Origin: Lamellibrachia columna
Lineage: Eukaryota; Annelida; Polychaeta; Sabellida; Siboglinidae
Length of the DNA stretch: 64,000 nt
Direction: 5' to 3'
Assembly: GCA_963662155.1 (NCBI GenBank)
Contig: OY759266.1
Location: forward strand, 4,958,526-5,022,525
Below the pieces are notes generated by a model. That model had not been told where the DNA came from and made no database searches. It was given only the letters and a program-made list of their open reading frames with translations. A program made the translations under genes and the position numbers. Of this stretch, positions 37,530 to 51,200 are shown in pieces. The stretch's first letter is position 1. Each line of letters opens with the position of its first letter.

Positions 37530-38855
37530 CTGAATCTCTATTTAAAACAATATTAGTTTTTGCCAATTTCAGGATTTGCATGTCTGTATACGGCCCACTG
37601 CAATTAGCCATTGACTGAATGACAAAAAGCTAATAAAACAGGGCTTCTTTGACAATTCACACAGACAATTCATAAGAAATAACAATGGAACATTACAATT
37701 TCCTTGCAGTATTACACAAAGGTTCGATACATTGGAGAAACTGACCACGCTGCTTTAAAGCTCCCTTCTCTATTCATTTAGCACATTGCCAATCAGGTTC
37801 GTTGATGTTCAAATATGTCGTGCATGAATAGTTAAGTAATATGCACATTCAGCTAAATAAATGAGTGCACACTTTTCTTAATTAAAATCAATGAAAGAAC
37901 TGACTTTGATTGGGCAACTTACGAAAGTCTGAATAAACTCGTTATTCTGCACCCCATTACAATGCAGATTCGGATATAAGGCAGTTGGTTGTGGACCCCG
38001 ATTTTCTGCCGCCAGGGGGAGATGCCAAACGAGCCTGTCTTTTTCAGGGGTGTTCATGTGCCTTTGCTATGATCACCAGTGCACCACACTGATCTAATTC
38101 ATAACTAGCACTAGTTTTGCGTGATGTACTCTTCGTGTTGGTCAAACCTACTTAGAATAAATATTACGTGAACAGTGGCAATGTTTGTTTTGCACTGCTG
38201 CCGGCATCAGTCGATTCGGCCATTTGAAAATTGCAATCAAGATTCACAAATACGCCTCGTGCAAGAATCAGATAAACAGTCTTCAATGCAATTGCATCGT
38301 AAATCCAATCGTTTTTGCAATGTGAAATTAATGCGCCAAATGCATAACCAAAAGCATTACCAGTGTGCGAAACGGTGAATCGATGTTATGTGGTGCGTCG
38401 TGAATTTATGCTTCGGTCGAGATCTATTGAAAGACAGAAGTAAAACAATCATTAATTCTACCTATTGTCATTCTCTATGCTTTCATTCAGCTTTCATACT
38501 GCCTGTCAACTCATCGATATTTTTGGCTGCTCAGATCCAGGTTATTATTTTCAATTTGTAGGCTTATTGGTCCAGTACACCGTCACTGTATCAAATCTAT
38601 TCTGTAACGGTATATTACATACATGTATTTTATTTAGTGCCAGCAGCTTCGACAGTCAGGGTTCTTGGACTTGGTGCAGCGGGAGGTGATCGCTGTTGTT
38701 TAGTAGATCCCTGGGAACAATGGGAACACCTAACGCACCTCGTTACAACACGGTCTGAAATCTTGGACCCCGACTGCCACATTATAACTGTATGTTATAG
38801 TAAATAGAGCCGGACTACTGTTGCCCCTTTGTCGCTGAATTTTGACCGGATCCAG
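37530..38855. other. No supported gene; CTCF-like motif at 38007-38026
   Basis: Unique sequence with moderate GC patches at 38.0 and 38.65 kb. No exon could be supported. Confidence 0.45.
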
Positions 38856-38858
38856 TCT

Positions 38859-39034
38859 AAAATAATGGAATAGTTTGTCAACTGTTTCACCAAGACTAAA
38901 TAAGACACAAACGAGCTGGCATGATGTCGTTGAATCAAGTGGATACAAAATAATGGAATAGTTTGTCAACTGTTTCACCAAGACTAAATAAGACACAAAC
39001 GAGCTGGCATGATGTCGTTGAATCAAGTGGATAC
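38859..39034. repeat. 88-bp perfect tandem duplication
   Basis: The 88 bp from aaaataatggaatagtttgt to caagtggatac occur twice in a row without visible differences. Confidence 0.93.
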
Positions 39035-39367
39035 AAAATAGGTCTGACTTTTTGCAAAATGATTATAAAACAAGACCAGCAAAAATATTGAATTGAGGAC
39101 CTTTAAAGCAGTTATTTCTACCTACACCATACATGGAATAGCATCTGGGACAGGTACAAGAGACGTGATCCAACCTGTGAATATTGATCCCTGCTTATGG
39201 TAGATCAATACAGACTCCATCACTCACTGAAGCCAGGGCTAGTCACCTGATTCCACGCAGGCCTATAATTAAACCCTGTCAGCACGGGTCTATAAGTAAA
39301 CCTGATGTATCTTCTAGCTTAGTTTTCACTGTGCAATCAATGACAAGAGCGCTGTTTTCCAATCAAG

Positions 39368-39832
39368 TACCGTAATTTTCAGTGTATAATATGCAATTTT
39401 CCTTTAATTTTTTATTAAAAAGTCCAGCTGCGTATTATACATGGTAAGAAGGCTTGGGCGGTAATCAGGAATGATAGATTGGCCTAAATTATCTATGCCG
39501 CTAAACAACAATTCTTAATTAATTTGTTCTATGCCAATGCATTCATTCAATCATTGTACGTACAAACAACATTATATTCTTTAACAATATTTAGTTTTTT
39601 GCACACTATTGCTGTCCAAATAGTCCCACGGAGTGAGCGATAAAATATGCCGTTCAAGCTCACGACAGAAGACACTGTTGCAATGGCGTTGCCAACACAG
39701 CACTACTTAGACCGAAAAGGGAAATTGGGGGTTGATGCTAAAAAATTGGGGTGCGTATTATACATGGTAATATAAAAATTCTTTAAGGTTTCAGCAAAAA
39801 TTCAGAGTGCATATTATGCTTGGGAGAATATG
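39368..39832. mobile_element. MITE-like element with TATAATATGCA/TGCATATTATG ends
   Basis: The left end (taccgtaattttcagtgtat, aatatgca) and the right end (tgcatattatgcttgggaga) are degenerate inverted copies. Subterminal gcgtattatacatggtaa occurs twice (about 39430 and 39752). The style matches short non-autonomous DNA transposons with TACCGTATTTTC-type termini found in many animals. Confidence 0.55.
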
Positions 39833-39839
39833 TGTAACT

Positions 39840-42400
39840 TGAACAGAGAATATTTTCTTAGAAAATCACTGCCATATTTTTTATTAAATCACTGCCATAT
39901 TTTGTTGTACATCTTTCTTTTGAGAGGGTACAAGCAATATATGTACATAAGTGTTTATCACAACTTTGTTTATCACAACAATGCATACTAATTACGCTTG
40001 ATTCTGGAGACAATAGCTAGTGCATTTTGCCATATGACCAGCTTTCCAAACATGACCATGCAAAAATCAACAGTGGCTTTCCTGAATCTTTTCCCAAAAA
40101 AAGTTGGGATCAAATTTATTAAATATTAATTATAATTTTAACACATCCACATTTTTAAACATACTAATAATATTGGTGTTTGTAAACATATATATTATAT
40201 AGTGATATCTATGTCCTGACACACAAACGAGAAATGACAATTTCACACTACATTATTATTCATCTCAACCTGTTGCCTTCACAACACCTAAAAGGTTGCA
40301 AAAGCAACTTTGCAAGCGAATCTGCATGTTTGATTAACGTTAGAATAATGAGAAAGTCAAATCTAAAACACCAGTGTAGATTTGCTATTTCATCAACAAC
40401 AATAAATTGTAGATTTAGAGACTAGTAAACAGTAATATTCAACAAGATACAAGACATTAGAAAGTGAATGTGATCCATTCTACTTAAATTCTCTAATCTC
40501 CACACAAGCAACAAAATTACGTGTTTGCATTACACAAATATCTGCCATAATTCCATATATCCTCAAGAACTAATTCCCTATTCCCGCTGCTGAATTCTCT
40601 GCTCTCGATATTGCATTCCCACATCATTGTGGCTGAATTCATGATCACTGCTGGGCACTTTTTCTGACCGTTATGTCCTTCTGGTCCACATAGACACAAT
40701 TCCCACAGCTACTAGCAGACCTCCCTATGATCCACACACATCTGCTGCTTTCTAAAATAATACCTACTAACTGCATACAGGAAAACTCATAGTACGGTAC
40801 ACCCGGAAATGTTCGAAAGCAAATAGGTCATGATTTTTTTGTTTTCCACAAAATCACAAACATTTTCTGTCGCAGAAAACTTCCCAATTTGTGATATGGA
40901 GCATCATCCCAGTTCATGTTCTAACCTCTTAGTACAGCAAATCCGTGAAATAAAATCTCCACAAAAATATTCTCCTTGCAAAACTGAGGGGGCGTGGCAG
41001 GGTTCTCAACCTCCCACCCCTCACCTGTCTTTGTGGCCAATCTCCCTCTCCCACCTGTTTGTAGGGCCAACTTCCCATCTCCCGCCTATTTTTGAGGCCA
41101 ACCTACCACCTCCCGCCTATTTTTAGGACAAACCTCCCACCTCTCACTTCCTGCCAACCCCCCCCCATCAAAACTGCAGTATGTGTGTCCCGACAACTAG
41201 AACTAATCAAAACCAGGACCACGTCAGTTTATTCATAGTAAGACTCATCAGCAGTCAAACATGATGAGATTGTTGCCTACTGAGAATATGTTTCCTGGTC
41301 TGCTTGCAGGACAATGGCCATCAATGGCGACTGACTGCGTCAGCCGCTGTGGGTTCACTAGCACCTTTAGGAGAGGAACGAAGCGCCCGGCTGCCAGAGC
41401 ATTGATTTTTACCCAGCCAACTGTCTACAGCCAGCCTCGCAGGCATCTCCTGTGCAACCTGCTCTTGAATAATTAAAATACTGATTCGTAATCTACATGC
41501 TCACTCGAGGCAGTGACACAGTTGCCATTCAAGAATTGATATTATTACCACTTCACTTATTGGTTGTTTAAATGGTAAAATCAACAGGAAATTATCACAG
41601 TTGCGGATATGGCAAGATCCTTGTTTGGAATTTTTTTTACCTTAAGGTAACAACAAAATCCTATGTTCTACCAGACAATGGAAATGAAGACTGAACAGGG
41701 AGAAATTTTGCAGATACAATGATGCGACTGAAACGTAGTCTGGTTTATCAGACATATTGTGTTCCATCACAGTTATTTTGCTATCAAATTATCGCTCGTG
41801 ACAACCAGTGCCATGGAGCATTATACTTGATGATAATTTGCAAGTCTGGCTTAAGTTGGACACACAACCAGATCAACATATCAACATGCAATGTGCAGTT
41901 GACACAACGGATGAAGCAACGTAGCGCTGTCACACCCGTCTATACTCAACAACCTCGTCTACATGGCAGTTGAGATCCTCAACATACACCTAGCACAGTG
42001 CAATTCTTAGATTGCATACATGTTCTTGTCATGTAAAAGCTAATAAAAAAACATACACACAGAATGCAATATAACAAATGTACACACTGACGCAGACAGA
42101 ATGTTATATCATTAAGAATGTAAAATAATATCTGCTTCATTTGCTGCTGTATAACTGTCCACACGCTTGCCTTCCTGTGGCAGGCAGTAGACAGTCAACA
42201 CAATAGACGGGTAGACACAGAAAGGATGTGTAGCCAAAGGCCAGTGTATTCACAAGGATGTGAGGTCCCACAATGAATGAGGTGATGACAGAGACTGGGA
42301 CTAGAACCGCTCAGAACCATCTGTTTCAAAATCTGCCATAGCATTACACCAGGAGAGACCACGGGGTGGAGGTGAAGGGCTGGGGTAAACCAGCAGGGAC
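39840..42400. other. No supported gene; ~31-bp degenerate repeat at 41006-41165
   Basis: About five degenerate copies of ggccaacttcccatctcccg/cctattttt occur at 41006-41165, ending in a C run. The rest is AT-rich unique sequence. Confidence 0.45.
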
Positions 42401-42413
42401 AGGGACACCCTAC

Positions 42414-42476
42414 CTTGCGCTCCTTCCTTTTTGGTTTGTCTTCGTCCGTCTCTGGTTTGCCATCATGGCCGTCCAT
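42414..42476 (-). CDS. Ank: Candidate ankyrin first coding exon (lysine-rich N-terminus)
   Basis: The minus-strand ATG at 42476 opens 21 codons that start MDGHDGKPETD and end KPKRKERK. They stop exactly at an AAG|GTAGGG donor in phase 0, the phase required by the exon at 5567-5668. The ATG has A at -3 and G at +4, a strong start context, and an in-frame TGA lies about 40 nt upstream. A short acidic then lysine/arginine-rich N-terminus joined directly to the (S/T)[11 protein letters not shown] segment is typical of animal ankyrins. The implied intron is about 36.7 kb. The open frame runs on past the donor for about 70 codons, so splicing is inferred, not seen. A canonical octamer ATGCAAAT lies about 140 nt upstream. 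It could instead belong to an unrelated short transcript, but phase, composition and donor agree. Confidence 0.72.
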
Positions 42477-42611
42477 CCTTGCTGCTGTAGCGTGGATGAG
42501 TGTCTGTCGACTGCTGGCTCACTCTCATGTATTAACTAGCGATCAATACAGCCAAGGTCTCCGCCACAAAGACCCAATCAAGGCACACGACATGTTACGC
42601 ACGGCTGACAC

Positions 42612-42619
42612 ATTTGCAT
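42612..42619 (-). promoter_or_regulatory. Octamer ATGCAAAT upstream of a candidate ankyrin first exon
   Basis: Exact POU-factor octamer on the minus strand, 136 nt before the ATG at 42476. Functional use is speculative; an 8-mer match in 64 kb is not rare. Confidence 0.25.
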
Positions 42620-42679
42620 AATGGCGCAGATGTGGCTTTCAATCCCCGGGTGCTATCCCGACGACATGGGAAGATAATG

Positions 42680-44095
42680 GGAAACCATCCTGCAATTAAC
42701 ATTCAGTGGCTGTGCTGAGGCTACAGAGGGCAGCATGTTTTGTCTCTGCTAGTCCGACAGAAACAGAAAATTACTGTAATTAAGTTGTACCATGTGTGTA
42801 TTCTTGAGAACTGTATCCATGGTTATCTCAGATAACTTGTTAGTTTCTGTGTCTCTCTGTCGTAATGGAACTATTGAAGCACTACTATGTGGGTATTGGA
42901 AAGTATCACCTAATCATTAATGATCACAGAGCTGTAACAAATATCAACTGAAAAATTCCTTTTGGAAATGGACAACACTGCAACTGACAGATCTGTTGAA
43001 ATGTTTAGTAACAATATCCTGTAATAGCAAACATGGACTTTTTCTACAAAAAAGCAGTTGAATATAGATGGAATAACAGTTTCAAGCACAGTAAAGTTTG
43101 AGGTGACAGGCTACATGAAACTATTCACAAACATTATCTGGATGAACGTGTCATCTGAGAATCACTGAAACATTTACTTTACACAAATGTTGGCAGCGAC
43201 ATATGACGTTTGTCAAAAAGAATAAATGTTTAAAATAATCACTTCAATAGGTTGTATACCTATCGGTTTATAATCCTCAACCATAGATAAATATTAATGT
43301 TATCTAATATATTTTGTCCTACGACACAGGGGCAGATAAAGCATCAACAACATCTCAATTCTCAGGTACAACTACAACAAATGCATGCATGCAGTTATGT
43401 TTAGTCGGACCAGGACCATCACACATATCCAACTGACCCTATTGTTATGCATTAATTGATAAATTACCAACGTAGTCACAAGAACGTTTTTAAGGTGCTG
43501 ATGTACAACCAATGTATTTTACTGAATGATTTAGCACAGCTGCAAAACATGCCTAAAAATACACATTCCATTGTTTGAGACACTTTAAAACGAAGATTTG
43601 TCAACAGCAGAAAAACAAGACCAGGTCTGCTGAATGCTGTTGAGTCAGCAGACGCCAGCCGTGAACAATTATTTCAACTCAGGCTTCAGGCAAATAAATT
43701 ATGTTCTGTCACAATCTGGACCATGGTGAATCAGTGCCTTGTTTAAGTGTTCACTGTCATTATCATACAAATGTCAATGCAGTGGTTTCTGGCTAGACGT
43801 GACACTAGTGTCAGGTAGAAATCCAGGACAATTTGAGTCATTTGACACAAGACGATTTGAAACCCAGATAATTCTGCCAGCAGACAATCAAATAGTTTTC
43901 ATTAAAATTCATTTAAATTGCCAATACAAATCACAGCACAACTGATGATTTAATTAGGCATTCACTTAAAGCCAATGCGAAAAGATGTTTACATTGTAGG
44001 TGGCATTTTTTTTAGCCAAAGACTAATATATGCCTGGCACTTATGGCTTGAATTTAGCACCATTGCTGAAAGTCATAACATTTAAAACACAGAAT
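42680..44095. other. No supported feature
   Basis: AT-rich unique sequence. Nothing coding or repetitive was recognised. Confidence 0.5.
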
Positions 44096-44100
44096 CATTA

Positions 44101-44246
44101 ATGAATGGAACAAGATATTGGCTACTTATCAAAGGCTAGTAGCTTTGTGATTGCAAACATTTCATAAGTGACACATTTACATGAAATACTTGCACTTACT
44201 AAGCTATTAACCTTTTATTATTAGCCCATATCTTGTTCCATTCATG
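44101..44246. mobile_element. Foldback MITE-like hairpin, ~146 bp
   Basis: The left arm atgaatggaacaagatattg pairs with the right arm catatcttgttccattcat. Weaker complementarity continues inward (ggctagtagctttgtg with cttactaagctattaacc), so nearly the whole element folds back. Confidence 0.75.
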
Positions 44247-44249
44247 ACA

Positions 44250-45270
44250 TTTTTGATTTTGGTTTTATATAATTTGAGTTTGTAATTTTTTTCCAACTAT
44301 ACAATAACCATCATCATTCAAAATCTGGTTGTTACTCTCTATGTACTTCCAGACTTGGGATAAATTATATTATATCAATTATATCAATTCCAAAATAACA
44401 AACAATATGTGAACAGGGCAACCATAGACATACTAAAAAATAACATCTATTTTAGAACAGCTTTATTTCGTTTCTGCATGTTATTGTACATAGTGGCAAA
44501 CAAATATGATATATGCAACATTTTATTGATTATTTGTAGTGAATAATTTCAGTTAAAAAGTTACATGATATAAACTGTAAATAAAAAAGTAATTGAAAAT
44601 ACCAATTACATTTTCACTAATTCTAATGTAATTGACCCCAAATCTGCACTTATGAGTGAGCAGCGATGTAGGTCTACTGAATCGTTTGCTGGCCCTACTA
44701 ATGTCCCACACTGTACAGGATCAAAACAGTTTTGCACTCATCAGTGAACTGTTATTGCAGTAATTACTGTCATTACCTGCCACCTAAGCCATGGTTGGTG
44801 ATGGAAATATGTCACGAATGCAATGATAAACTGCTGCATAAACTGCCTTACATGATTGATGGGTAACTATGGTAACAGAGTCATCAGTGAAGTCCACTCA
44901 CTGAGACACTGAAGTCTATATTCATTTACCCATTTAATAACCATATGTTTATTAGTTTATCCATTAATTTGTGTAGTTCAGGGCCCTTCCCTAATACATG
45001 ACATTTTATCAGTTATGTGTGGTTGTCAAAAACAAGGTGATGGGCTTACATAAACTCAGATCATCATTTCATAAACTATTTGTTTTATAATGGAAATTAT
45101 GCTCGAAGATTACTCAATGTAAGTTTTTCATTGTTGATGCTTATGAAGAAATTACTGAAGAACTCGATGACAGCAATCTTACCATGATAAATCAGAATTA
45201 ATTATTTTTGTGGAATGGCTGATGATACTTCATAATGGATATGTCCTGTATATCGTGGCTGTGCAGTAGA
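44250..45270. other. No supported feature
   Basis: AT-rich unique sequence. Confidence 0.5.
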
Positions 45271-45279
45271 AAATTATGC

Positions 45280-45490
45280 TTATGTATTTTAGTACAGATG
45301 AAGTAAACAATTTAATTCCACTATAAAGTTGTTTATATATTTTAGTACAGATGAAGTAAACAATTTAATTCCACTATAAAGTTGTTTATATATTTTAGTA
45401 CAGATGAAGTAAACAATTTAATTCCACTATAAAGTTTTGTTTATGTATTTTAGTACAGATGAAGTAAACAATTTAATTCCACTATAAAGC
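45280..45490. repeat. 53-bp minisatellite, 4 copies
   Basis: Unit starts ttttagtacagatgaagtaa and ends agttgtttatata. Copies are nearly identical. Confidence 0.92.
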
Positions 45491-45547
45491 ATGGGTAACT
45501 TGCTAGCAGGGTTTCTCTATGACTGGAAGTGGAACAATATCTGAGGT

Positions 45548-46919
45548 CAGACATGCCAAGTTCGGAAGACCCAAAAGGGGTAGATTAGCGCCTACAACAA
45601 ATATTCGGGGTCACAACGTCACGTCGTCTGTCAATGACCGGCAGCCACTCTCGAGACACAGCACAACAAACACACTATTAACCACAATGGTTAAACACAT
45701 TATTTTAATACACACAAGAAATGGTAATTATATACAATTTAAACAAGGTACATATAGGTATATAAATAACATAATTATACAACAGGCTAAAATGCAGGTA
45801 AAAAATATGAGCATAATGAAAGGTGCATAAAAATTAAGGTAATGGATAAAAAACATAGCAGTGAAAATAGCTAGATGCTTCACTTTTCAATTACATAAAC
45901 ATACACAGCACATACTTCTAATACACAAGAAAGACAATTATATACAATAGAAATAATTAATAATATATTCAAAATGCTAAAATGCATTACCAAAAAATTA
46001 TAAATAAAAAAAAAAATACTAAGAACGATGCAAAGTCCATAAAAATTAAGGTAATGGACAAAAACACAGCAGTGAAAACAATAAAATGCTCCACATTTCA
46101 ATTACGCAAACACGCACATTCTATACTGAAATGTTAAAATGATAAAAATATATAAAATTAATACAATAATAATTACAAACAGACTAGACATGCAGCAATG
46201 CAAAAAACAAGAACAAATTAGCATGAAACATCATGTTGATAAAAAGGCACTTAATAAAGTACAGATTACAGAATAATACTGTTAAATAAGGCAATACTGA
46301 TAAATAAAATAAAAATACCATGCTAAAAATATACAAAGCTATACACAATTCTGCTGAGATTTTTAAATAGAAATGTAAAAACTGCCTGAAATGTGCAAAT
46401 GACAAATAAAAAATACACTAATGTATAAATATACAAAATACAAACAACATATAGATACAGCTGTACAACAAAATGCTTTAAATAAAATTCACTTGTTCCT
46501 GTGCCGAGCTAGTGCACAAGTCGCCATATGATGTGTATGTGACACGCGCCAGCTGCAGTATGCGCTCACAGGGAGCGAACTCGGTACAGATAGTGTCCTC
46601 ATTCAGCTTGCACTTCAGCAGTGCTGACAGAGTCGAATTCCCCAACTGTGAACGTTGACCTGCTTCACCATGCTGAAGGTCCTCTTTGGAGCAGCATTCG
46701 AGTTGGGGATTGTCAGCAGCGCCTTCGCCAGCGCACTGAGACGAGCAAACGGCAAAATGCATGGTTCGTCGATCGTGAACTTTTTGCGACCCACAGTGCC
46801 GATTTGACCAATAAAATGAAAAAAAAATTCCCAAAAACCGGTAGAAATGTTCTACTGACCAGTAGAAGAGGTGAAAAACCGGTAGTCTACCGGGAAAACC
46901 GGTAGACTTGGCATGTCTG
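45548..46919 (-). mobile_element. hAT-superfamily DNA transposon, deleted copy with target-site duplication
   Basis: The 1372-bp element is bounded by 14-bp perfect inverted ends (CAGACATGCCAAGT at 45548, its complement ending at 46919). Flanking 8-mers are TCTGAGGT on the left and TCTGAGGA on the right, a one-mismatch 8-bp target-site duplication, diagnostic of hAT insertion. On the minus strand at about 46480-46770 a transposase remnant is readable: LSALAKALLTIPNSNAAPK and FSMVKQV in one frame, then LGNSTLSALLKCKLNED in another. These match the C-terminal hAT dimerisation domain, broken by a frameshift. The rest is AT-rich with internal near-duplications at 45.70-46.10 kb, so most of the transposase is missing. 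The copy is non-autonomous. Confidence 0.88.
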
Positions 46920-47119
46920 TCTGAGGAACATCCTCCGACCAGCAGTTATAGTATCTGGTAACATTACAATTATTTATAGTTCAACGTGAGCTGTCTGAAC
47001 GTACTAACTGCAGTGGTCCCCTCAGTCTGCTCAGTGTTGTCTTTCTTTTCACAAGCTTTATGTTCTGTATGTCATGTACCTCTGATGTATGGCAGATTCT
47101 TACACTGCATAATATCCAG

Positions 47120-47450
47120 TATTCTAGGACTGCTCAAACTTTGAAAGTGCTTTACACTTCACCCCCTTGCAGACCTGTTCATTTACACTTCACTCCCTGG
47201 CAGACCTGTTCCTTTACACTTCACCCCTTGGCAGACCTGTTCATTTCAACACCAATTTGACTTCTTAGGGATCATTTTGGAAGCGTTCACCCATGTTCAA
47301 TTTCTGCGTGAAGACTATCCTTTCACGTATACCCAGCACCACCCTAGCCAGGTACTCAATTTTAAACTGAAAACAATGTAGCTAGTGGATTTTAACCCCA
47401 GTCCTCTCACTCGAGTCTGGTATTCAAACCACTTTGCTGCTACCCAGCAT
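47120..47450 (-). mobile_element. tRNA-derived SINE with a short tandem tail repeat
   Basis: On the minus strand: head gggtagcagcaaagtggttt, B-box-like ggggttaaaatcca, core gagtacctggctagg, then a body shared with 62040-62230 (matching gcgtgaagactatcctttca there in diverged form), and three ~31-bp repeats of gaacaggtctgccaaggggt at 47130-47250. Confidence 0.75.
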
Positions 47451-47458
47451 TTGTATCA

Positions 47459-47631
47459 AGTATGACTGAGATGACCCCTTAAAATATTTTCGTAGACAAG
47501 CACACAGGACAATAGCCAACAAGTTGTCGTAATCACGATCAAGTATGACTGAGATGACCCCTTCTTAAGATATTTTCGTAGACAAGCACACAGAACAATA
47601 TCCAACAAGATGTCTGAATCACGATCAAGTA
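47459..47631. repeat. ~84-bp tandem duplication
   Basis: Two copies starting gtatgactgagatgacccct and ending cacgatcaa, differing by a few substitutions and a small indel. Confidence 0.9.
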
Positions 47632-48103
47632 GGACACTTACAAAGGACAAATAAAATTTTGTGGACAGTAGCGAAAGCAATGGCATGCCAAGAGTCAATG
47701 AGCCTGCCACATGACTCAGTTGTACTTGTACTTGTACTGGACCCAGAACTTGTGACAGATGAAGGCACTTCTTGTTAGGGTTGATTTAATAGTCACATTG
47801 CAGTCAGAACATGTCACATTGATGCGACATGAGAAATTAGTTATGCAAACACTATCCATACTAAAAGGTCCTTCCTCAATTCAATTGTTTCGCTATTCCA
47901 GTTTTAGAATAATTTCGCGAGAAGCCAAACCTACCTAATGACACAATGACATGCTAGCTAAGCTTGTTTGTACAAATGCATTATTTAGTCTTGGTAAACT
48001 GGAGAAACTATTAAATTATTTAGACAATCTAGTAAATTATTTCAATGATTTTAACAAAAGTATGCGTTCTTTTATTAAATTGATTGTGCAATGTGTGCAT
48101 ATT

Positions 48104-48278
48104 ACCAACTAATCATGCACCACATATTACCAACTAATCGTGCACCACATATTACCAACTAATCATGCACCACATATTACCAACTAATCATGTACCACAT
48201 ATTACCAACTAATCATGCAGTACATATTACCAACTAATCGTGCACCACATATTACCAACTAATCATGCACCACATATT
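48104..48278. repeat. 25-bp minisatellite, 7 copies
   Basis: Unit accaactaatcatgcaccac plus atatt, nearly perfect. Confidence 0.92.
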
Positions 48279-48289
48279 TGAATTGCACG

Positions 48290-51200
48290 TCAATGAACAT
48301 GATTCATGATGGGTTAAAGTAATTGAAGATGACATTTTAACTCCTGATTCGAATATTCATTTGGATGGTTGGGTTTTGAGCAAGGGAGTCTTGCACATGT
48401 AAGCTTACAACTTAAAAGGACATAATTGTTCAAATTAATCAATTACGTATTGAAGTAATTTTTTTTATGTATTCTGTGTATAATGTTGACACCTGACATA
48501 ATTTTTACCATCTCAAGCTTGTCTCTATGGAGACGGCAAGATAGCACATCACAATCTGTCTGGCTAGAAAATAATCACCAAATTTTACCCAAACACAGAT
48601 GCAATGTGATTTGCAAACTGTGCAGTCCTAAAATTGCACAGAGCTGTGTGTCTGTTGCTTGGTGTAGCAAACTGTGTGGGATGTTCCTGGTGGAAATGTC
48701 ATCAGTGCTCAAATGAATGAGTAGTTCGCCAGAATCAGACATGGCATGAAGTCTACAACAGGCAATCCCCTGTAATATCCCAGGCTGTACTTGTGTTGGA
48801 ACTATCACAGCTGAAAGTAGTTTCAGACTTTCATGCAATGGAGAATCAACCAGTAACCAAAAGACATTGCCGTCTACCACAGAGTAGTGAGAGCACTGCC
48901 ATCTAATTGAACTCAGATTCACAATAGACCACAGATGTTTTGAATAACAAACCTAGATCATTGTTAGCGAACAGTTTTAACTGATTATAATTAGGTCTGA
49001 CACTTAATACTATTGACTCAATCAATCTAATGTCTGAAAAAAGAAATGTTCACAAAAATCGAATGGCAGAGAAGCATTGCGACACCGAAAATATAATCAC
49101 AATGCCGGGAACGCCTTTCACAGTAGCAGTGTACTGCAGTACTACACAGACAACTCATTGTTCTCCGAATGTTAACGCAAAACACAAATGATCAGGTTTT
49201 GTCAACAATACATAAAATGCCAGTGAATTTTTTACACAAAAAACAAACATTTGTTGAGATTGTGTTTTCATTAATAATAGGAAATGATGCTTAATTTATT
49301 ATTTTAGAAAAACTACAATACTTACGACGTTGCAATTTGGTGTATGAACACGTCTTACATGTAGGCAACATAATACGATATTGAAATACAATTGGTGAAG
49401 GATTTGTATCAAAACTACACTGCCACTTTAAGCTCTCGTTCTAACTTTTGCTTAATTTATTCACGGTGGTATAGCAGACGTAATTCGTTTATGTTAACCA
49501 AAATATATCTTAAAGTTATCAGTGACACTGTCATACTTATGTGTGTCATTTATTTCTTTGGGGATTTTCTCAAAATGATTAAACTTAATTTTAGTGGCAA
49601 TTTTTTTCACATTTACAAAAATGTAAAAAAAATCGTGTAACATAACCAAATAAATGAAAAACTGCAAATGTTATTAATCTGGAATATTATGTAGTATTTA
49701 ATCTACTATCTGTGAAGAAATTGTTAATTTATCTTAAAAACTTATGAAGCTAAAATTAATCTGAATTTAAATTTAAACTAATCAATTCAAGACAAGCATA
49801 TATCCGCCCCAGCTACCTTAAACACTATTGTAATAATCCATAAAAAAAACTGGCCTTGATTAACCCTTTCCCCTTTATCTCTCTTGTCTCTTTATCACCC
49901 GTCTTGTTTTTTTCTCCTACCCCAATGTTAGACATGACTGTAAAAATATGTAAACCTAAAAATAAAAAACAGTAGCCTAAACTGACAAGCTGACACAAAA
50001 TAATATCAACAGTCTTTGACAATATCACTCAGAGAAAATATCTGTGCATGTCTGCAATACTTCAACAAAATGGTGACAAGTGCACTAATAAATGTTCTTG
50101 TTTGTGGGATATTTTAATATATGTCAATAAGAAATGTTTTGCATTTGAGCCTTGGTGGACACCACGTAACTTATTTTGTTCAGTATCATACTTTACAAAA
50201 AACCAATTTGAGTGATTTTCTGCATTTCTAATTGTTAATGCACTTATCTTCACTATGTCATCCAGTATTGTGGGAAGTGCACATTTGCATCACCACCCAT
50301 GCACATACATGTAGCCATAGACCAGTTTAATCGCCTGTCAGTTCTAAGAAACCAGACTGACAGTGGGACTCTAAAGCAGGCCTTTAAAAATACCATAAAT
50401 CGTGCCTAACAAAAAAGAAAACATTGGCAATCCAGTGAAAGAGTTGGTCCTGGCCCCAACGTACCATCCATCATCAATTAATCATCTCTCGTAGCTTCAG
50501 CGCAGATCCCCAGACATACTTCAAACCTACAGAGAAATCAACTTATTTGTGTGTGGGACTATGTAGCAATGTTCACACCTCACAGGACGACACTGGCTTG
50601 TGTATGCTGCATATGATATTAATTTTGTTGAGACAGTAGACATGTTATATGTGTGGCTGAATGATGCTGATACAAGGTCATTTGATGGCAGAGAAATAAG
50701 ATTTTTTAGACTAGATAGAATACATAATAAAAATGCGACTTCGATTGTAACATTCTAATAGCTTAGCCAAGTCATACTTTGCATTCATCTACCACCATAT
50801 ATAATGTTAAAATTAATCTGGCAGAGCAGTTTGCAAATTTTTACTCAGATTGACTGAGAAAAAATTGGTCAGTTGTATAACAAAATAAATATTTCCAACT
50901 GATATCAATTAATAAATATATGTATAATGTCAGTTACTGATATGGTAAAGGTATTAAACAAGCAAACAAGTCTGAATCATCTGTTGCTAGTGGAAATAAC
51001 TAAAGTGCTGTAAATTTAACTAAAATATATATAATTCATGTTCATTTGACTAAAAGATTGTTAGTCTAGCTTTATTTCTGGTTAGCATAACAATGGTGAT
51101 GTAATAAAATAATTAAACTATCAAATAATGGATAAATACAGTGTATAGACTAGAATGTTTTAGACCAGAAAACATATGTGAAAGTATTTAAATTTATTGA

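Noticed and set aside
46621..46905. Plus-strand 94-codon ORF
   Set aside because: Shadow of the minus-strand hAT transposase remnant in the same DNA.
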